Assembly (NCBI GenBank): GCA_947488235.1
Contig: CANLAQ010000026.1
Coordinates: 1 to 37,297 of the forward strand
From: Flavobacteriales bacterium
GTDB lineage: Bacteria; Bacteroidota; Bacteroidia; Flavobacteriales_D; Crocinitomicaceae
Direction: 5' to 3'
Length of the DNA stretch: 37,297 nt
The notes under the pieces are model-generated. The model did no database searches, was not told the DNA's origin, and saw only the letters and a list, made by a program, of their open reading frames with translations. The position numbers and the translations under genes are program-made. Of the stretch, positions 8,708 through 19,229 are shown piece after piece. Each line of letters opens with the position of its first letter. Positions within the stretch are counted from its first letter, which is position 1.

Positions 8708-10504
8708 TTAATCGTTAAGTTTTAGAACAGCTAAAAATGCTTCTTGTGGCACTTCAACACGACCCACTTGTCGCATTCTTTTTTTACCTTCTTTTTGTTT
8801 CTCTAATAATTTTCTTTTTCTAGAAATATCACCACCATAACATTTAGCAGTAACATCTTTTCTTAATGCTTTAATGGTTTCTCTTGCAATAATTTTTGCT
8901 CCAATAGCAGCTTGAATAGGAATTTCAAATTGTTGTCTAGGGATGAGTTCTTTTAATTTTAAACAAATCCGTTTTCCTAAATCAAAGGCATTGCTTCTAT
9001 GAACTAAAGCTGATAAAGCATCTACTTGTTCAGCATTTAATAATAAATCCATTTTTATCAAATCAGATTCTCTATATCCAATTGGATGATAATCGAAAGA
9101 GGCATAACCTCTTGATACAGATTTTAATCGATCATAAAAATCAAATACGATTTCTGCTAAAGGCATTTCAAATGAAATTTCTACTCGGTCTTGCGTCAGA
9201 TAGACTTGATTTTTTAATTCACCTCTTTTCTCAACACATAAAGTCATAATAGATCCTACATATTCTGTCTTTGTAATTACTTGTGCTTGAATGTAAGGTT
9301 CTTCTATACGATCCATTCCTGATGGGTCAGGTAATTCAGATGGGTTGTTTACAATAATAAATTTTTCAGGATCTTTTTTCATGTAAGATTTATACGAAAC
9401 ATTGGGTACTGTTGTAATAACAGTCATATTAAATTCCCTTTCCAATCTTTCTTGTATGATTTCCATGTGCAACATGCCCAAGAAACCACATCTAAATCCA
9501 AAACCTAGAGCTGCAGAAGATTCAGGTTCAAAAACTAAAGAAGAATCATTGAGTTGTAGCTTTTCCATCGAATAGCGCAATTCTTCATAGTCTTCTGTAT
9601 CAACCGGATAAATACCAGCAAAAACCATTGGCTTTACATCTTCAAATCCTTTGATTGCTGTCTCACAGGGATTCTCTGTCAAAGTAATGGTGTCTCCAAC
9701 TTTAACCTCGTTGGCTTGTTTAATTCCTGAAATAATATACCCAACATCTCCAGCACGCACTTCTTTTCGAGGTGAAAGGTCCATTTTTAATATACCAATT
9801 TCATCTGCATTATAATCTTTTCCAGTGTTAAAGAATCTAACCTTTTGCCCCTTTTTTAACACCCCATTTCTGATACGGAAATATGCAATTATTCCTCTAA
9901 AAGGATTAAAAACTGAATCAAAAATCATGGCTTGTAAAGGCGCATTTTCATCTCCTTGAGGTGCAGGAATTCTGTTGATTACAGCATCTAAAATTTTATC
10001 AACGCCCAGTCCAGTTTTACCTGATGCTTGAATGATGTCCTCTAAATCGCATCCAATTAACTCCATGATTTGATCAGAAACCTCCTCAGGCATCGCCCCC
10101 GGCAGGTCCATTTTATTTAAAATCGGAATTATTTCTAAGTTATGATCCAATGCTAAATATAAATTAGAAATAGTTTGAGCCTCAATTCCTTGCGACGCAT
10201 CAACTATTAATAAAGCTCCTTCACATGCAGCAATAGACCTAGAAACTTCATAAGAAAAATCAACATGCCCTGGTGTGTCTATCAGGTTAAGAATGTAGTC
10301 TTGACCTTCATGAGTATAGTTCATTTGAATTGCATGACTTTTAATGGTGATTCCGCGTTCCCGCTCTAAATCCATATCATCCAAAGCCTGAGCCTTCATA
10401 TCTCTATCAGAAATAGTACCTGTTGTTTGTAATAATCTATCAGCAAGGGTACTTTTACCGTGATCAATATGGGCAATTATGCAAAAATTTCTTATGTTTT
10501 TCAT
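8708..10504 (-). CDS. lepA: Translation elongation factor 4 (LepA)
   Basis: A 598-residue translational GTPase that acts on the ribosome in initiation/back-translocation. The N-terminus [19 protein letters not shown] is diagnostic, with the P-loop at residues 11-19; DTPGHVDF and NKMDLPGA follow. The LepA-specific C-terminus ([21 protein letters not shown] in part) is intact. I chose the ATG at 10504; a TTG at 10522 would add six residues that fall within or next to the promoter and do not belong to the family. A good promoter lies immediately upstream. The cytochrome b-like gene starts 11 bases after the stop, so lepA appears to head a four-gene operon. Confidence 0.97.
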   Translation of the reverse strand: MKNIRNFCIIAHIDHGKSTLADRLLQTTGTISDRDMKAQALDDMDLERERGITIKSHAIQMNYTHEGQDYILNLIDTPGHVDFSYEVSRSIAACEGALLIVDASQGIEAQTISNLYLALDHNLEIIPILNKMDLPGAMPEEVSDQIMELIGCDLEDIIQASGKTGLGVDKILDAVINRIPAPQGDENAPLQAMIFDSVFNPFRGIIAYFRIRNGVLKKGQKVRFFNTGKDYNADEIGILKMDLSPRKEVRAGDVGYIISGIKQANEVKVGDTITLTENPCETAIKGFEDVKPMVFAGIYPVDTEDYEELRYSMEKLQLNDSSLVFEPESSAALGFGFRCGFLGMLHMEIIQERLEREFNMTVITTVPNVSYKSYMKKDPEKFIIVNNPSELPDPSGMDRIEEPYIQAQVITKTEYVGSIMTLCVEKRGELKNQVYLTQDRVEISFEMPLAEIVFDFYDRLKSVSRGYASFDYHPIGYRESDLIKMDLLLNAEQVDALSALVHRSNAFDLGKRICLKLKELIPRQQFEIPIQAAIGAKIIARETIKALRKDVTAKCYGGDISRKRKLLEKQKEGKKRMRQVGRVEVPQEAFLAVLKLND

Positions 10505-10511
10505 ACGATTG

Positions 10512-10541
10512 CGAAGGTACAATTAATGCTACAATGTACAA
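10512..10541 (-). promoter_or_regulatory. Promoter of the lepA operon
   Basis: On the minus strand: TTG (10541-10539), exactly 19 bases, then TACCTTCG (10519-10512), against the consensus TTG-N19-TAnnTTTG. The lepA ATG begins 7 bases downstream, so the leader is very short. Confidence 0.5.
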
Positions 10542-10569
10542 GAAGTTTCGGAGATAATTCCTATTGTAA

Positions 10570-12963
10570 TTATCGGATCACATTTACATGACCTTCCATA
10601 TGTTCCTCTTCTCTGTGAGGTCTTGTATAAGTAAGATGCCAAGTGTAAACACCATCTTGAACTGGATGACCTCTATATAATCCGTCCCATGCAAAATCTA
10701 GTGCATCGGAACTAAAAATGAGTTCCCCCCAGCGGTTATAAATATTCATTAGTATGCGATCAACACCAATAAAACTTCCTTGAAATACTTCATTGATGCG
10801 ATTACCATCTGGAATAAAACTATTTGGTATATATATGTAAAACTCAGGTGAAATATAAATAGGTTTTGTAATGCTATCGGTACAACCAAACATATCTGTT
10901 GCAATCAAAGTTACTAGATAAGTACCTGTACTATCATAGATATTAATTGGATGAACATCATAAGAACTATTTCCATCTCCAAAGTCCCAAGTGTAACCAT
11001 ACCCATTGATGGTTTGATTTAAAAATGAAACAGGCAAGCCTTCTGTAATACCTCCACTATTCAAAATAGAAAAATCTGCGGCTGGTTTTACAATATTTAC
11101 ATATGCAAAACCATTTACGGTAAATGTTTGACATTCATCTGATACCATTACTTGATAGACAGAGTTGGCGGAAGGATAAACCCAAATACCCGTTGTTGTT
11201 GCTCCGTTGGAAGGCCAATAATAATAGTAATTTCCATATCCACCCGATGCACTTGCGCTAACATAGGCGCTATCTCCAGGACAAATTTTAATGGTAGGAC
11301 TGACATTTACTATAAGCGGCGCACTCGTTATGGTATATGTTACGGTATCACTTAGCATATTCCCACAATTGTCCATTAAAGTCACTATGTAGGTAGAACT
11401 TGCAGATGGCGTAACTACAATGCTATCTAAATTGCTAATGACAGTATTATTTTTCTTCCAAACAAAAGTATAAGTTCCACTTCCGCCTCCCGCTACTGCA
11501 TAAAAAGTATGGGTGATATAAGGGCATGTTTCAGTGATATCATTTGAAACTTGAAGCGTAAGTGGAGGATTAACGGGTACTGTAATAAGCGCCGAGTCAA
11601 TGACTGTCTGCCCCAAGCAATTATCAACCACGGAAACCGTATATATTTCAGTTGAGTTGGCAGTAATAGAAATAGAGCTGCTGGTGGCTCCATTGCTCCA
11701 TAAATAGGTGTAGGGAACTACTCCGCCGCTGACAAGAGGGGTCAATACCAAACTATTTCCTGGGCATTGAACTGCACTGTCATTTAAGGTTACAGAAAGA
11801 GGAGCAACATCTTGAATATAAACTGTAATAGGAATTGGCGTAATATTTCCACAAGGATCAGAAACGGTAAAATTTAATATTATGGACTCTAAACCCTCCG
11901 TTAAATTGTCCATCATTACATTGATAGGGAAGGAAACAGTGCCTTGTCCGACACCAAAACTTATCGAGGTGGGAACGCTTGAATAGTCAATATTATTGGT
12001 GGCGCTTCCTGTTATCGCAATTGGAATTGTTAATGGGGAATTTAAATTACTATTCCTTTGAAGGGTAACTATGGCATTTACGCAACCCTCAGCCATCCAG
12101 TCCGGATTTGCATATACTTGTTGAGAAATCGCAATACTGATATCTATGGGTGTTTGTGAACTTAAACTATTGGCTTCTAAAAATATCCCAGAGTCCCAAC
12201 TTCCATCTGTAACATCAGCAACTGCAATTACTAAATGATAAGTCTGTCCGCATTGAACCCTTGAAACAGCTTCTAGCACATCGGTAAATCCATCATATTG
12301 AATATAATTGGGTGACGCATTATATGGGGCCATATTTCCATCCCCATTGTCATTAAAAAAAGATGAATTAGTTATGGCATTTACATTGTTTATTGAAACG
12401 ATTCCGGCATTTCCAGGTAATTGCGCAATGTTTTGCATGCCAACAATTCCAGGTCCAGAAATAAAAAATCCAAACACATCATTATAACTAGAATTGTTTG
12501 GTGGTGCAAACTCTGGGTATTCATCTGAACCAAAGACATATTTAAACTTTACCGTATCAGAATAGGGAATAAAGTCGAACTCTAAAGTCGCTGCATTATA
12601 GGTAGTGGCTCCTCCTCCAATCAAATTGGAAAGAATATTTGAGCCTCCCATATTATTATCAAGGCCTGCACTTTGGAGATTATTAGGGCCTTGCGGACCA
12701 GAAGGATTATTTGCCACTGTTCCAGTGGTCATTACAATGCCTTGATTGATGCCTAAATTTGTACCGGTCGCGGTAAAAGATCCGATAGCTGTATTGCTAC
12801 CATTATACATTACATTGGAGACAATCACTCCGGGACCTAAAAGGACATTTTGTACAAGACTAGGAGGTGATTGTAGTGAATTGGTTATTAACTGTCCGTA
12901 TCCTTTTGAATAGAAAAGAATAGAAACTAATAAAACCAGGTATTTTGAATAAAAATTCACCAC
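10570..12963 (-). CDS. Large secreted T9SS type B protein with choice-of-anchor L and PKD domains
   Basis: A 797-residue surface protein. The signal peptide covers about residues 1-23 (ending SKGYGQ). A choice-of-anchor L type domain follows (about 25-260, with NQGIVMTTGTV and FKYVFGSDEYPEFAPP). Then come a Calx-beta-like stretch (about 275-385, with LTEGLESIILNFTV), Ig/SprB-like beta modules (about 390-620), and a PKD domain (about 625-705, with YTWDFGDGNSSYDVHP). A gliding-motility-associated/T9SS type B C-terminal domain ends the protein (713-797, with PNSFIPDGNRINEVF and IYNRWGELIF). Such proteins are exported through T9SS and displayed as adhesins. The start is GTG at 12963 or 12960. A -7-like TACTTTCG lies at 12981-12974 on the minus strand. 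Confidence 0.88.
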   Translation of the reverse strand: MVNFYSKYLVLLVSILFYSKGYGQLITNSLQSPPSLVQNVLLGPGVIVSNVMYNGSNTAIGSFTATGTNLGINQGIVMTTGTVANNPSGPQGPNNLQSAGLDNNMGGSNILSNLIGGGATTYNAATLEFDFIPYSDTVKFKYVFGSDEYPEFAPPNNSSYNDVFGFFISGPGIVGMQNIAQLPGNAGIVSINNVNAITNSSFFNDNGDGNMAPYNASPNYIQYDGFTDVLEAVSRVQCGQTYHLVIAVADVTDGSWDSGIFLEANSLSSQTPIDISIAISQQVYANPDWMAEGCVNAIVTLQRNSNLNSPLTIPIAITGSATNNIDYSSVPTSISFGVGQGTVSFPINVMMDNLTEGLESIILNFTVSDPCGNITPIPITVYIQDVAPLSVTLNDSAVQCPGNSLVLTPLVSGGVVPYTYLWSNGATSSSISITANSTEIYTVSVVDNCLGQTVIDSALITVPVNPPLTLQVSNDITETCPYITHTFYAVAGGGSGTYTFVWKKNNTVISNLDSIVVTPSASSTYIVTLMDNCGNMLSDTVTYTITSAPLIVNVSPTIKICPGDSAYVSASASGGYGNYYYYWPSNGATTTGIWVYPSANSVYQVMVSDECQTFTVNGFAYVNIVKPAADFSILNSGGITEGLPVSFLNQTINGYGYTWDFGDGNSSYDVHPINIYDSTGTYLVTLIATDMFGCTDSITKPIYISPEFYIYIPNSFIPDGNRINEVFQGSFIGVDRILMNIYNRWGELIFSSDALDFAWDGLYRGHPVQDGVYTWHLTYTRPHREEEHMEGHVNVIR

Positions 12964-13029
12964 ATTTCTTTAACGAAAGTATACTAAAATAGTTGTCGAT
13001 TTTATGGAATTTTTAACGATTTTTTTATT

Positions 13030-14871
13030 TTAATTTTTCAATCCTTGCAATGCGCAAAATCGAGCATAAAATCCATTCAATAAAAGCAATTCTTTATGAT
13101 TGCCCCTTTCTACAATTTCTCCTCGAGATAAAACAATAATTTCATCCACATTTTTAATCGTACTTAAGCGATGCGCAATAATAAAAGTAGTCTTCCCAAC
13201 CATAATTTTTTCTAATGCTGATTGCACTAATAATTCTGATTCAGTATCTAGAGCAGAGGTAGCCTCATCGAGGATTAATATTTTTGGATCCAAATACACT
13301 GCCCTCGCAATGCTTAGGCGTTGTTTTTGTCCACCAGACAATTTATTCCCTCTTTCACCAATAATGGTATCAAAGCCATTTTCTAGCTCAAGAATAAAGT
13401 CATAAGCATTTGCGATTTTTGCTGCTGCAATAATTTTATCTCTATTTGGATTATCGTCCCCAAATGAAATATTGTCTGCTACGGTGGTATTAAATAATAT
13501 AGACTCTTGAGAAACAATTCCAATAAGACCACGAAGATCTTTAATTCTTAAATCTTTTATATCAGTATCATCAATAGTTATCTTGCCGTCTTGCACATCA
13601 TAAAATCTAGGAAGTAAATCCATCATAGTAGATTTTCCACTTCCAGATTCACCAACTATTGCTATAGACATCCCCTTATTGACACTCAAATTAATTTGTT
13701 TCAATATAGGCTCATTAACATATTGAAAGCCGACATTTTTAAACTCTATTTTATCATTAAAATCATTTATTTCTTTCGCGTATTGCTGCTCAATAATTTT
13801 CTCATCTTCAGCAAGCACGGTATTTATTCGATCTAATGAAACTTGAGCTTTTGCCATATTTGCAAGGGCCGTTGAGATACCTGTTATGGGTCTTAATAAT
13901 TGAGAGAAAACGATAATAAAGGTGATAAATACTTCTCCAGTTAAACCATTGTCTTTATGATCTAAAATTAGATTACCCCCGAACCAAACCAGGCATAACA
14001 TTACGCAAGCACCTAATGTTTCATTGATTAAAGGAGATAAATCTTTTTTTCTGAAAGTTTTAGTGATTAATTTTTGATGTCTTAAATTGTTATTTTTAAA
14101 TGAATTAAAAATATAACCAATCGCATTATAAGCTTTAATAATTCGGATTCCCGACAATGCTTCTTCCATTGCTGAAAATAACAATCCCGTTTGCTCTTGA
14201 CCCGCTTTGGCAGTTCTTTTCAAGCTTTTACTTATGCTAGAAATTACAAGAGCTGAAATAGGGAGAAGAAACAGGGAAATTAAAGTTAATTCAGGACTCA
14301 AATAGATAAGTGAAACTACATTTATAATCACTGCAATCGGTTCTCTAAATAGCAGTTCTAACATACTAACCACTGCAATTTCAACTTCGCCAACATCGCT
14401 ATTCATGCGGGCCATAAGGTCCCCTTTTCGTTCATTTGAGTAATAGGAAAGAGGTAGAACAAGTATTTTATGAAATAATAAATTTCTAACATCTCTAACA
14501 ACGGCCATGCGCAACTGCGACTGAAACCATACGGCACCATAACGGAACAGATTCTTAAAGAAAAAGGCCAGCATTACAGTAATACATACAAACAGAAGAG
14601 CACTTTTCGGATCATGTGACACCAAATCATACATGGTATAATTGTAGGCGTCTTTAATATAATTGGCTATTCCAAAAAGTGATCCATCCCAATGCGGTTC
14701 AGCGACGCTAATAATTTCTTCAGGTTTCCTGAAAATTAATTGTAGCACCGGAATAAATAGAATGAGTGATAAAAGATTGAAAATAACAAACAATAGATTG
14801 CATAGCACAACGAGTATTGCCGTACCTCGATAGGCAAATGTGTAATAAAATATTTGTTTTAGACCACGCAA
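13030..14871 (-). CDS. MsbA-like ABC exporter (transmembrane and ATPase domains fused)
   Basis: A type IV half-transporter with six transmembrane helices followed by a nucleotide-binding domain. Counting from the longest frame (TTG at 14919, 629 residues), the Walker A GESGSGKST is at 423-431, LSGGQ at 527-531, Walker B ILILDEATSALD from 547, and the H-loop AHRLSTI near 582. It is closest to lipid/MsbA-type exporters; the substrate is not determined here. The start is uncertain: no ATG is present, and the family usually begins just before (R/K)GLKQIFYYTFAYRG, which favours the TTG at 14871 (613 residues). GTG at 14880 and TTG at 14919 are alternatives. A -7-like TATCTTTG on the minus strand (14887-14880) would exclude the longest start. 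The gene is divergent from rbfA. Confidence 0.88.
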   Translation of the reverse strand: MRGLKQIFYYTFAYRGTAILVVLCNLLFVIFNLLSLILFIPVLQLIFRKPEEIISVAEPHWDGSLFGIANYIKDAYNYTMYDLVSHDPKSALLFVCITVMLAFFFKNLFRYGAVWFQSQLRMAVVRDVRNLLFHKILVLPLSYYSNERKGDLMARMNSDVGEVEIAVVSMLELLFREPIAVIINVVSLIYLSPELTLISLFLLPISALVISSISKSLKRTAKAGQEQTGLLFSAMEEALSGIRIIKAYNAIGYIFNSFKNNNLRHQKLITKTFRKKDLSPLINETLGACVMLCLVWFGGNLILDHKDNGLTGEVFITFIIVFSQLLRPITGISTALANMAKAQVSLDRINTVLAEDEKIIEQQYAKEINDFNDKIEFKNVGFQYVNEPILKQINLSVNKGMSIAIVGESGSGKSTMMDLLPRFYDVQDGKITIDDTDIKDLRIKDLRGLIGIVSQESILFNTTVADNISFGDDNPNRDKIIAAAKIANAYDFILELENGFDTIIGERGNKLSGGQKQRLSIARAVYLDPKILILDEATSALDTESELLVQSALEKIMVGKTTFIIAHRLSTIKNVDEIIVLSRGEIVERGNHKELLLLNGFYARFCALQGLKN

Positions 14872-14929
14872 GATAAGCACAAAGATACATTTTGTCTGCT
14901 CGTTTTCCGAATCAAGCAACGAACTTTCT

Positions 14930-14937
14930 TAACTTTG
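14930..14937 (+). promoter_or_regulatory. -7 element of rbfA
   Basis: TAACTTTG matches TAnnTTTG and lies only four bases before the ATG at 14942. No clear TTG is seen 19 bases upstream. If used, the transcript would be leaderless or nearly so. Confidence 0.35.
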
Positions 14938-14941
14938 TGTT

Positions 14942-15283
14942 ATGAGTAGTATTAGACAAAGTAAAATAGAGGCAGCAATTCAAGGTGAATTATCTGTATT
15001 GTTGCAACGGTTATCCGCTGAGGTTTGCCTAGGGGCGATGGTTTCCGTTACTGTTGTAAGGGTAACAAAAGATCTTTCGATAGCCAAGTGTTATTTAAGT
15101 GTTTTTGCTCACCCCGACGCAAAGGAGGTCTTAAAATGTATTCAAACCAATCAAGGTAAAATTCGTGGTCAAATCGGAATCAGATTAAAAAATCTCAGAA
15201 AAATACCTTCTTTATCTTTTTATATTGATGATTCAATGGAATACGCAAGCAAGATTGATCAACTTTTAAAAGGTAACGATTAA
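14942..15283 (+). CDS. rbfA: Ribosome-binding factor A
   Basis: A 113-residue KH-like protein that binds the 30S subunit and helps 16S rRNA 5'-end maturation. Family features are the N-terminal SSIRQSKIEAAIQGELSVLL helix, VTVVRVTKDLSIAKCYLSVF (about 37-56), and the C-terminal RKIPSLSFYIDDSMEYASKIDQLL, with the typical (V/I)P.L.F..D.S motif. The length is normal. The start is ATG at 14942. Its stop codon overlaps the likely ATT start of the permease gene that follows (ATTAA at 15279-15283), so the pair is probably translationally coupled. Confidence 0.95.
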   Translation: MSSIRQSKIEAAIQGELSVLLQRLSAEVCLGAMVSVTVVRVTKDLSIAKCYLSVFAHPDAKEVLKCIQTNQGKIRGQIGIRLKNLRKIPSLSFYIDDSMEYASKIDQLLKGND

Positions 15284-16490
15284 ATTCCCTTTTTACATAG
15301 CGCTTAGATATCTTCTTTCCCCTAAAAAGAAGCAGGCGGTTACCGTAATTACTAGGATATCTGTAGTTGGCGTAATGGTGATTTCTGCTGCGCTTGTGAT
15401 TTTGCTCTCTGCTTTTAATGGGATAGAATCCATGATTAATTCCTTGTACACTGCATATGATCAAGATATTACTATAAGTTCCCGTGAAGGAAAAACTTTT
15501 CCGCAATCACAAATAGATTGGAAACAACTTGAGCAAGTGCCAGGAGTTTTTCGCATGTCACAAGGACTCGAGGAAATGGTGATTTTGCGTCATGAAAAAA
15601 GTTGGATTAATGCCACATTGGTGGGTGTTGAGCCTGACTTTTTAAATATGATAGAAATTTTGAAGCAGGATCATTTATTGCTCGGTCAGGCACGCATCAA
15701 AACGCAATCCAATTATAATTATGGAATTATTGGTGCTGGCCTTGCCAATAAGCTTTCACTTGGATCTGTTCAAGAGGAACCCGAGAACACGATCATATAT
15801 GCACCAAAATCAAATATGAAATTGAAATTCGGTAAAAATCCTTTTCATCAATCTACCTTTTTAATAGGAGGGATCTTTAATTACAATAAAGAAACGAACG
15901 ATCAAATCATCCTTACTAATCTAAAATTTACGCAAGAGCTCTTAAATAAAGAAGCCTCCATTTCACATATATATATTCAAACAGCATCTTCTTCAGACAA
16001 CGAGCAGGTTAAAACGGAAATAAAAGATGCTGTAGGAGATAGCTTTGTGGTAAAAACCAATGCAGAAAAAAACGAACTTATCTACAAAACAAGCAAGAGC
16101 GAAAAATTAATTGTTATCGCTATTTTATTTTTTATTTTTCTGCTTGCGTCTTTCAATCTTGTTGCTTCAATTACCATGTTATTTATTGAAAAGAAAGATA
16201 ATTTACTAGTTCTTCAAACCTTAGGGCTTAATGAAAGAAAGGTTTTTTCAATATTTTTTTATGAAGGAATCCTAATTTCATCACTTGGCCTTTTGCTTGG
16301 TATATTTCTTGGAACCCTAATTTGTTGGCTGCAAATTAAGTACCATTTATTAACGCTTCCGGGGTCTAATCTTTCTTTTCCAATGGTTATTTCATACCAA
16401 GAAATAGCATTAATTGGGATAGCCCTCGTTGCAACAAGTACTTTTTTCTCCTTTTTAACCGCTAAATATTTAATAAGAAATCTTAAATAA
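15279..16490 (+). CDS. LolC/FtsX-like ABC transporter permease, probable ATT start
   Basis: An inner-membrane permease of the MacB/FtsX/LolC type: one N-terminal helix, a periplasmic domain and three C-terminal helices (about residues 275-400). It probably works with a separate ATPase in lipoprotein release or a related envelope process. The first ATG (15375) would cut through the first helix. The frame is open back to 15270 and, translated from ATT at 15279, reads (M)KFPFYIALRYLLSPKKKQ, then VITRISVVGVMVISAALVIL, the expected family N-terminus. No ATG, GTG or TTG lies between, so ATT is the best start. AAAAGG at 15268-15273 sits at ribosome-binding distance. The result is 403 residues, normal for LolC/LolE. 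The ATT overlaps the rbfA stop. Confidence 0.85.
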   Translation: MKFPFYIALRYLLSPKKKQAVTVITRISVVGVMVISAALVILLSAFNGIESMINSLYTAYDQDITISSREGKTFPQSQIDWKQLEQVPGVFRMSQGLEEMVILRHEKSWINATLVGVEPDFLNMIEILKQDHLLLGQARIKTQSNYNYGIIGAGLANKLSLGSVQEEPENTIIYAPKSNMKLKFGKNPFHQSTFLIGGIFNYNKETNDQIILTNLKFTQELLNKEASISHIYIQTASSSDNEQVKTEIKDAVGDSFVVKTNAEKNELIYKTSKSEKLIVIAILFFIFLLASFNLVASITMLFIEKKDNLLVLQTLGLNERKVFSIFFYEGILISSLGLLLGIFLGTLICWLQIKYHLLTLPGSNLSFPMVISYQEIALIGIALVATSTFFSFLTAKYLIRNLK

Positions 16491-16515
16491 TTATTAAAGA
16501 TTTGTCTTTTTTGTA

Positions 16516-16545
16516 TTGCTATACACAAGGAAATAGTTATATTTG
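16516..16545 (+). promoter_or_regulatory. Promoter of atpD-atpC
   Basis: TTG (16516-16518), exactly 19 bases, then TATATTTG (16538-16545), a full match to the Bacteroidota consensus TTG-N19-TAnnTTTG. The atpD ATG is 23 bases downstream. Confidence 0.7.
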
Positions 16546-16562
16546 CACCCAAATTAAAATGA

Positions 16563-18071
<1,509 letters not shown>

Positions 18072-18072
18072 C

Positions 18073-18354
18073 ATGAGATTAGAAATTCTTAGCCCTGTGG
18101 CTGTACTTTTTGAAGGAGATGTGATTAGCGTTTCTTTGCCGGGTATTGATGGTGAATTTCAATTATTGGATCACCACGCTGCTATAATTACGGCATTGAA
18201 AGCTGGTGAATTGAAAATAAAATTATCCGGGAATCCGCCAGAAATTGAAACAGCTGTTTCTTTTGATGGGTCCGACAAATCAATTGGAACTTATTCTATT
18301 AAAGGAGGCGTTGTGGAGATGGCGGACAATAGAGCTGTAGTTTTAACAGAGTAA
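18073..18354 (+). CDS. atpC: F1F0 ATP synthase subunit epsilon, short form
   Basis: The ATG at 18073 is one base after the atpD stop; an in-frame upstream start inside atpD is unlikely. The 93-residue product MRLEILSPVAVLFEGDVISV... consists of the N-terminal beta-sandwich (LPGIDGEFQLLDHHAAIITAL is the conserved core) that contacts gamma and the c-ring. The C-terminal helical hairpin, which inhibits ATP hydrolysis in longer epsilon subunits (about 130-140 residues), is absent. Short epsilon subunits occur in Bacteroidota, so this is not a truncation. The frame ends at TAA shortly before a terminator. Confidence 0.93.
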   Translation: MRLEILSPVAVLFEGDVISVSLPGIDGEFQLLDHHAAIITALKAGELKIKLSGNPPEIETAVSFDGSDKSIGTYSIKGGVVEMADNRAVVLTE

Positions 18355-18374
18355 AAAATTCTTATATTATATGG

Positions 18375-18406
18375 AAAGGGAAGGTGCTTGTCGCTTCCCT
18401 TTTTTT
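18375..18406 (+). terminator. Rho-independent terminator after atpC
   Basis: The arms AAAGGGAAG (18375-18383) and CTTCCCTTT (18394-18402) form a perfect nine-base stem, followed by a T-run to 18406. Confidence 0.88.
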
Positions 18407-18488
18407 GTTAAGAATGGTTAAGCTAGGCACTATATTTTTATAGACTAAATACTTTGATTATATTCGCCTTGAATTAAATTCAAATACA

Positions 18489-19229
18489 TTGATTGAACAA
18501 ATAAATTTGCAAAATGTCCCTCAGCATGTCGCCATAATAATGGACGGTAATGGTCGATGGGCAAAACAGCAAGGTTTAGATCGATTATTTGGACATTCGC
18601 AAGGGGTAGAATCCGTTAGAGACACCTTAAAAACGGCACGAGAATTAGGGATTAAATACCTCACCCTGTATGCATTTTCTACTGAAAATTGGAATCGGCC
18701 TAAATTAGAAATTGATGGTTTAATGGACCTGCTTATTGAAGCAGTTACCCATGAATTAATGGAATTAAATAATAATGGCGTTCGTTTATTGACCATTGGT
18801 GATTTAAATGCTTTGCCTGAAAATTGTCAAAAAAGCCTAAGAGATGCAATTCAAAAAACATCCAATAACAATGACATCACGCTAGTTTTAGCACTTAATT
18901 ATAGTTCTCAAAGTGAAATTACAACAGCAATAAAAAATATTATTGCGGACAATAATTCGGGAAAAATTACGATTGATGAAATTAATCCAGAATTAATAGA
19001 CACTTATTTATATACTAAAGACATTCCTGATCCTGAATTGTTAATTAGAACCAGCGGAGAACATAGAGTGAGTAATTTTCTTCTTTGGCAAATTGCCTAT
19101 GCTGAATTTCATTTTACTCCTGTTTTTTGGCCGGATTTTAGACGACAACATTTAATTGACGCTATTATAGATTATCAAAAAAGAGAAAGAAGATTCGGAA
19201 AGACATCAGATCAAATTAATAAAGCATAA
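18489..19229 (+). CDS. uppS: Isoprenyl transferase / undecaprenyl diphosphate synthase
   Basis: A 246-residue cis-prenyltransferase that extends farnesyl diphosphate with isopentenyl diphosphate to the C55 carrier used for peptidoglycan and surface glycans. It shows HVAIIMDGNGRWAKQQG (about 13-29, with catalytic Asp19), YLTLYAFSTENWNRP, and the C-terminal LLIRTSGEHRVSNFLLWQIAY and FWPDFRRQHL. The start is TTG at 18489; no ATG is available before the conserved core. The stop overlaps the bamA ATG by one base (TAATG), indicating coupling. It starts the envelope-biogenesis run uppS-bamA-ompH-ompH, which is typical of the phylum. Confidence 0.96.
   Translation: MIEQINLQNVPQHVAIIMDGNGRWAKQQGLDRLFGHSQGVESVRDTLKTARELGIKYLTLYAFSTENWNRPKLEIDGLMDLLIEAVTHELMELNNNGVRLLTIGDLNALPENCQKSLRDAIQKTSNNNDITLVLALNYSSQSEITTAIKNIIADNNSGKITIDEINPELIDTYLYTKDIPDPELLIRTSGEHRVSNFLLWQIAYAEFHFTPVFWPDFRRQHLIDAIIDYQKRERRFGKTSDQINKA

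Noticed and set aside
10570-12963. Several long open frames on the opposite strand or in other frames within the large T9SS protein and other genes
   Set aside because: They overlap well-supported genes, lack family features and have no plausible start context.
18073-18354. ATP synthase epsilon apparently truncated
   Set aside because: Short epsilon subunits lacking the C-terminal hairpin are usual in this phylum, and the gene ends cleanly before its terminator.
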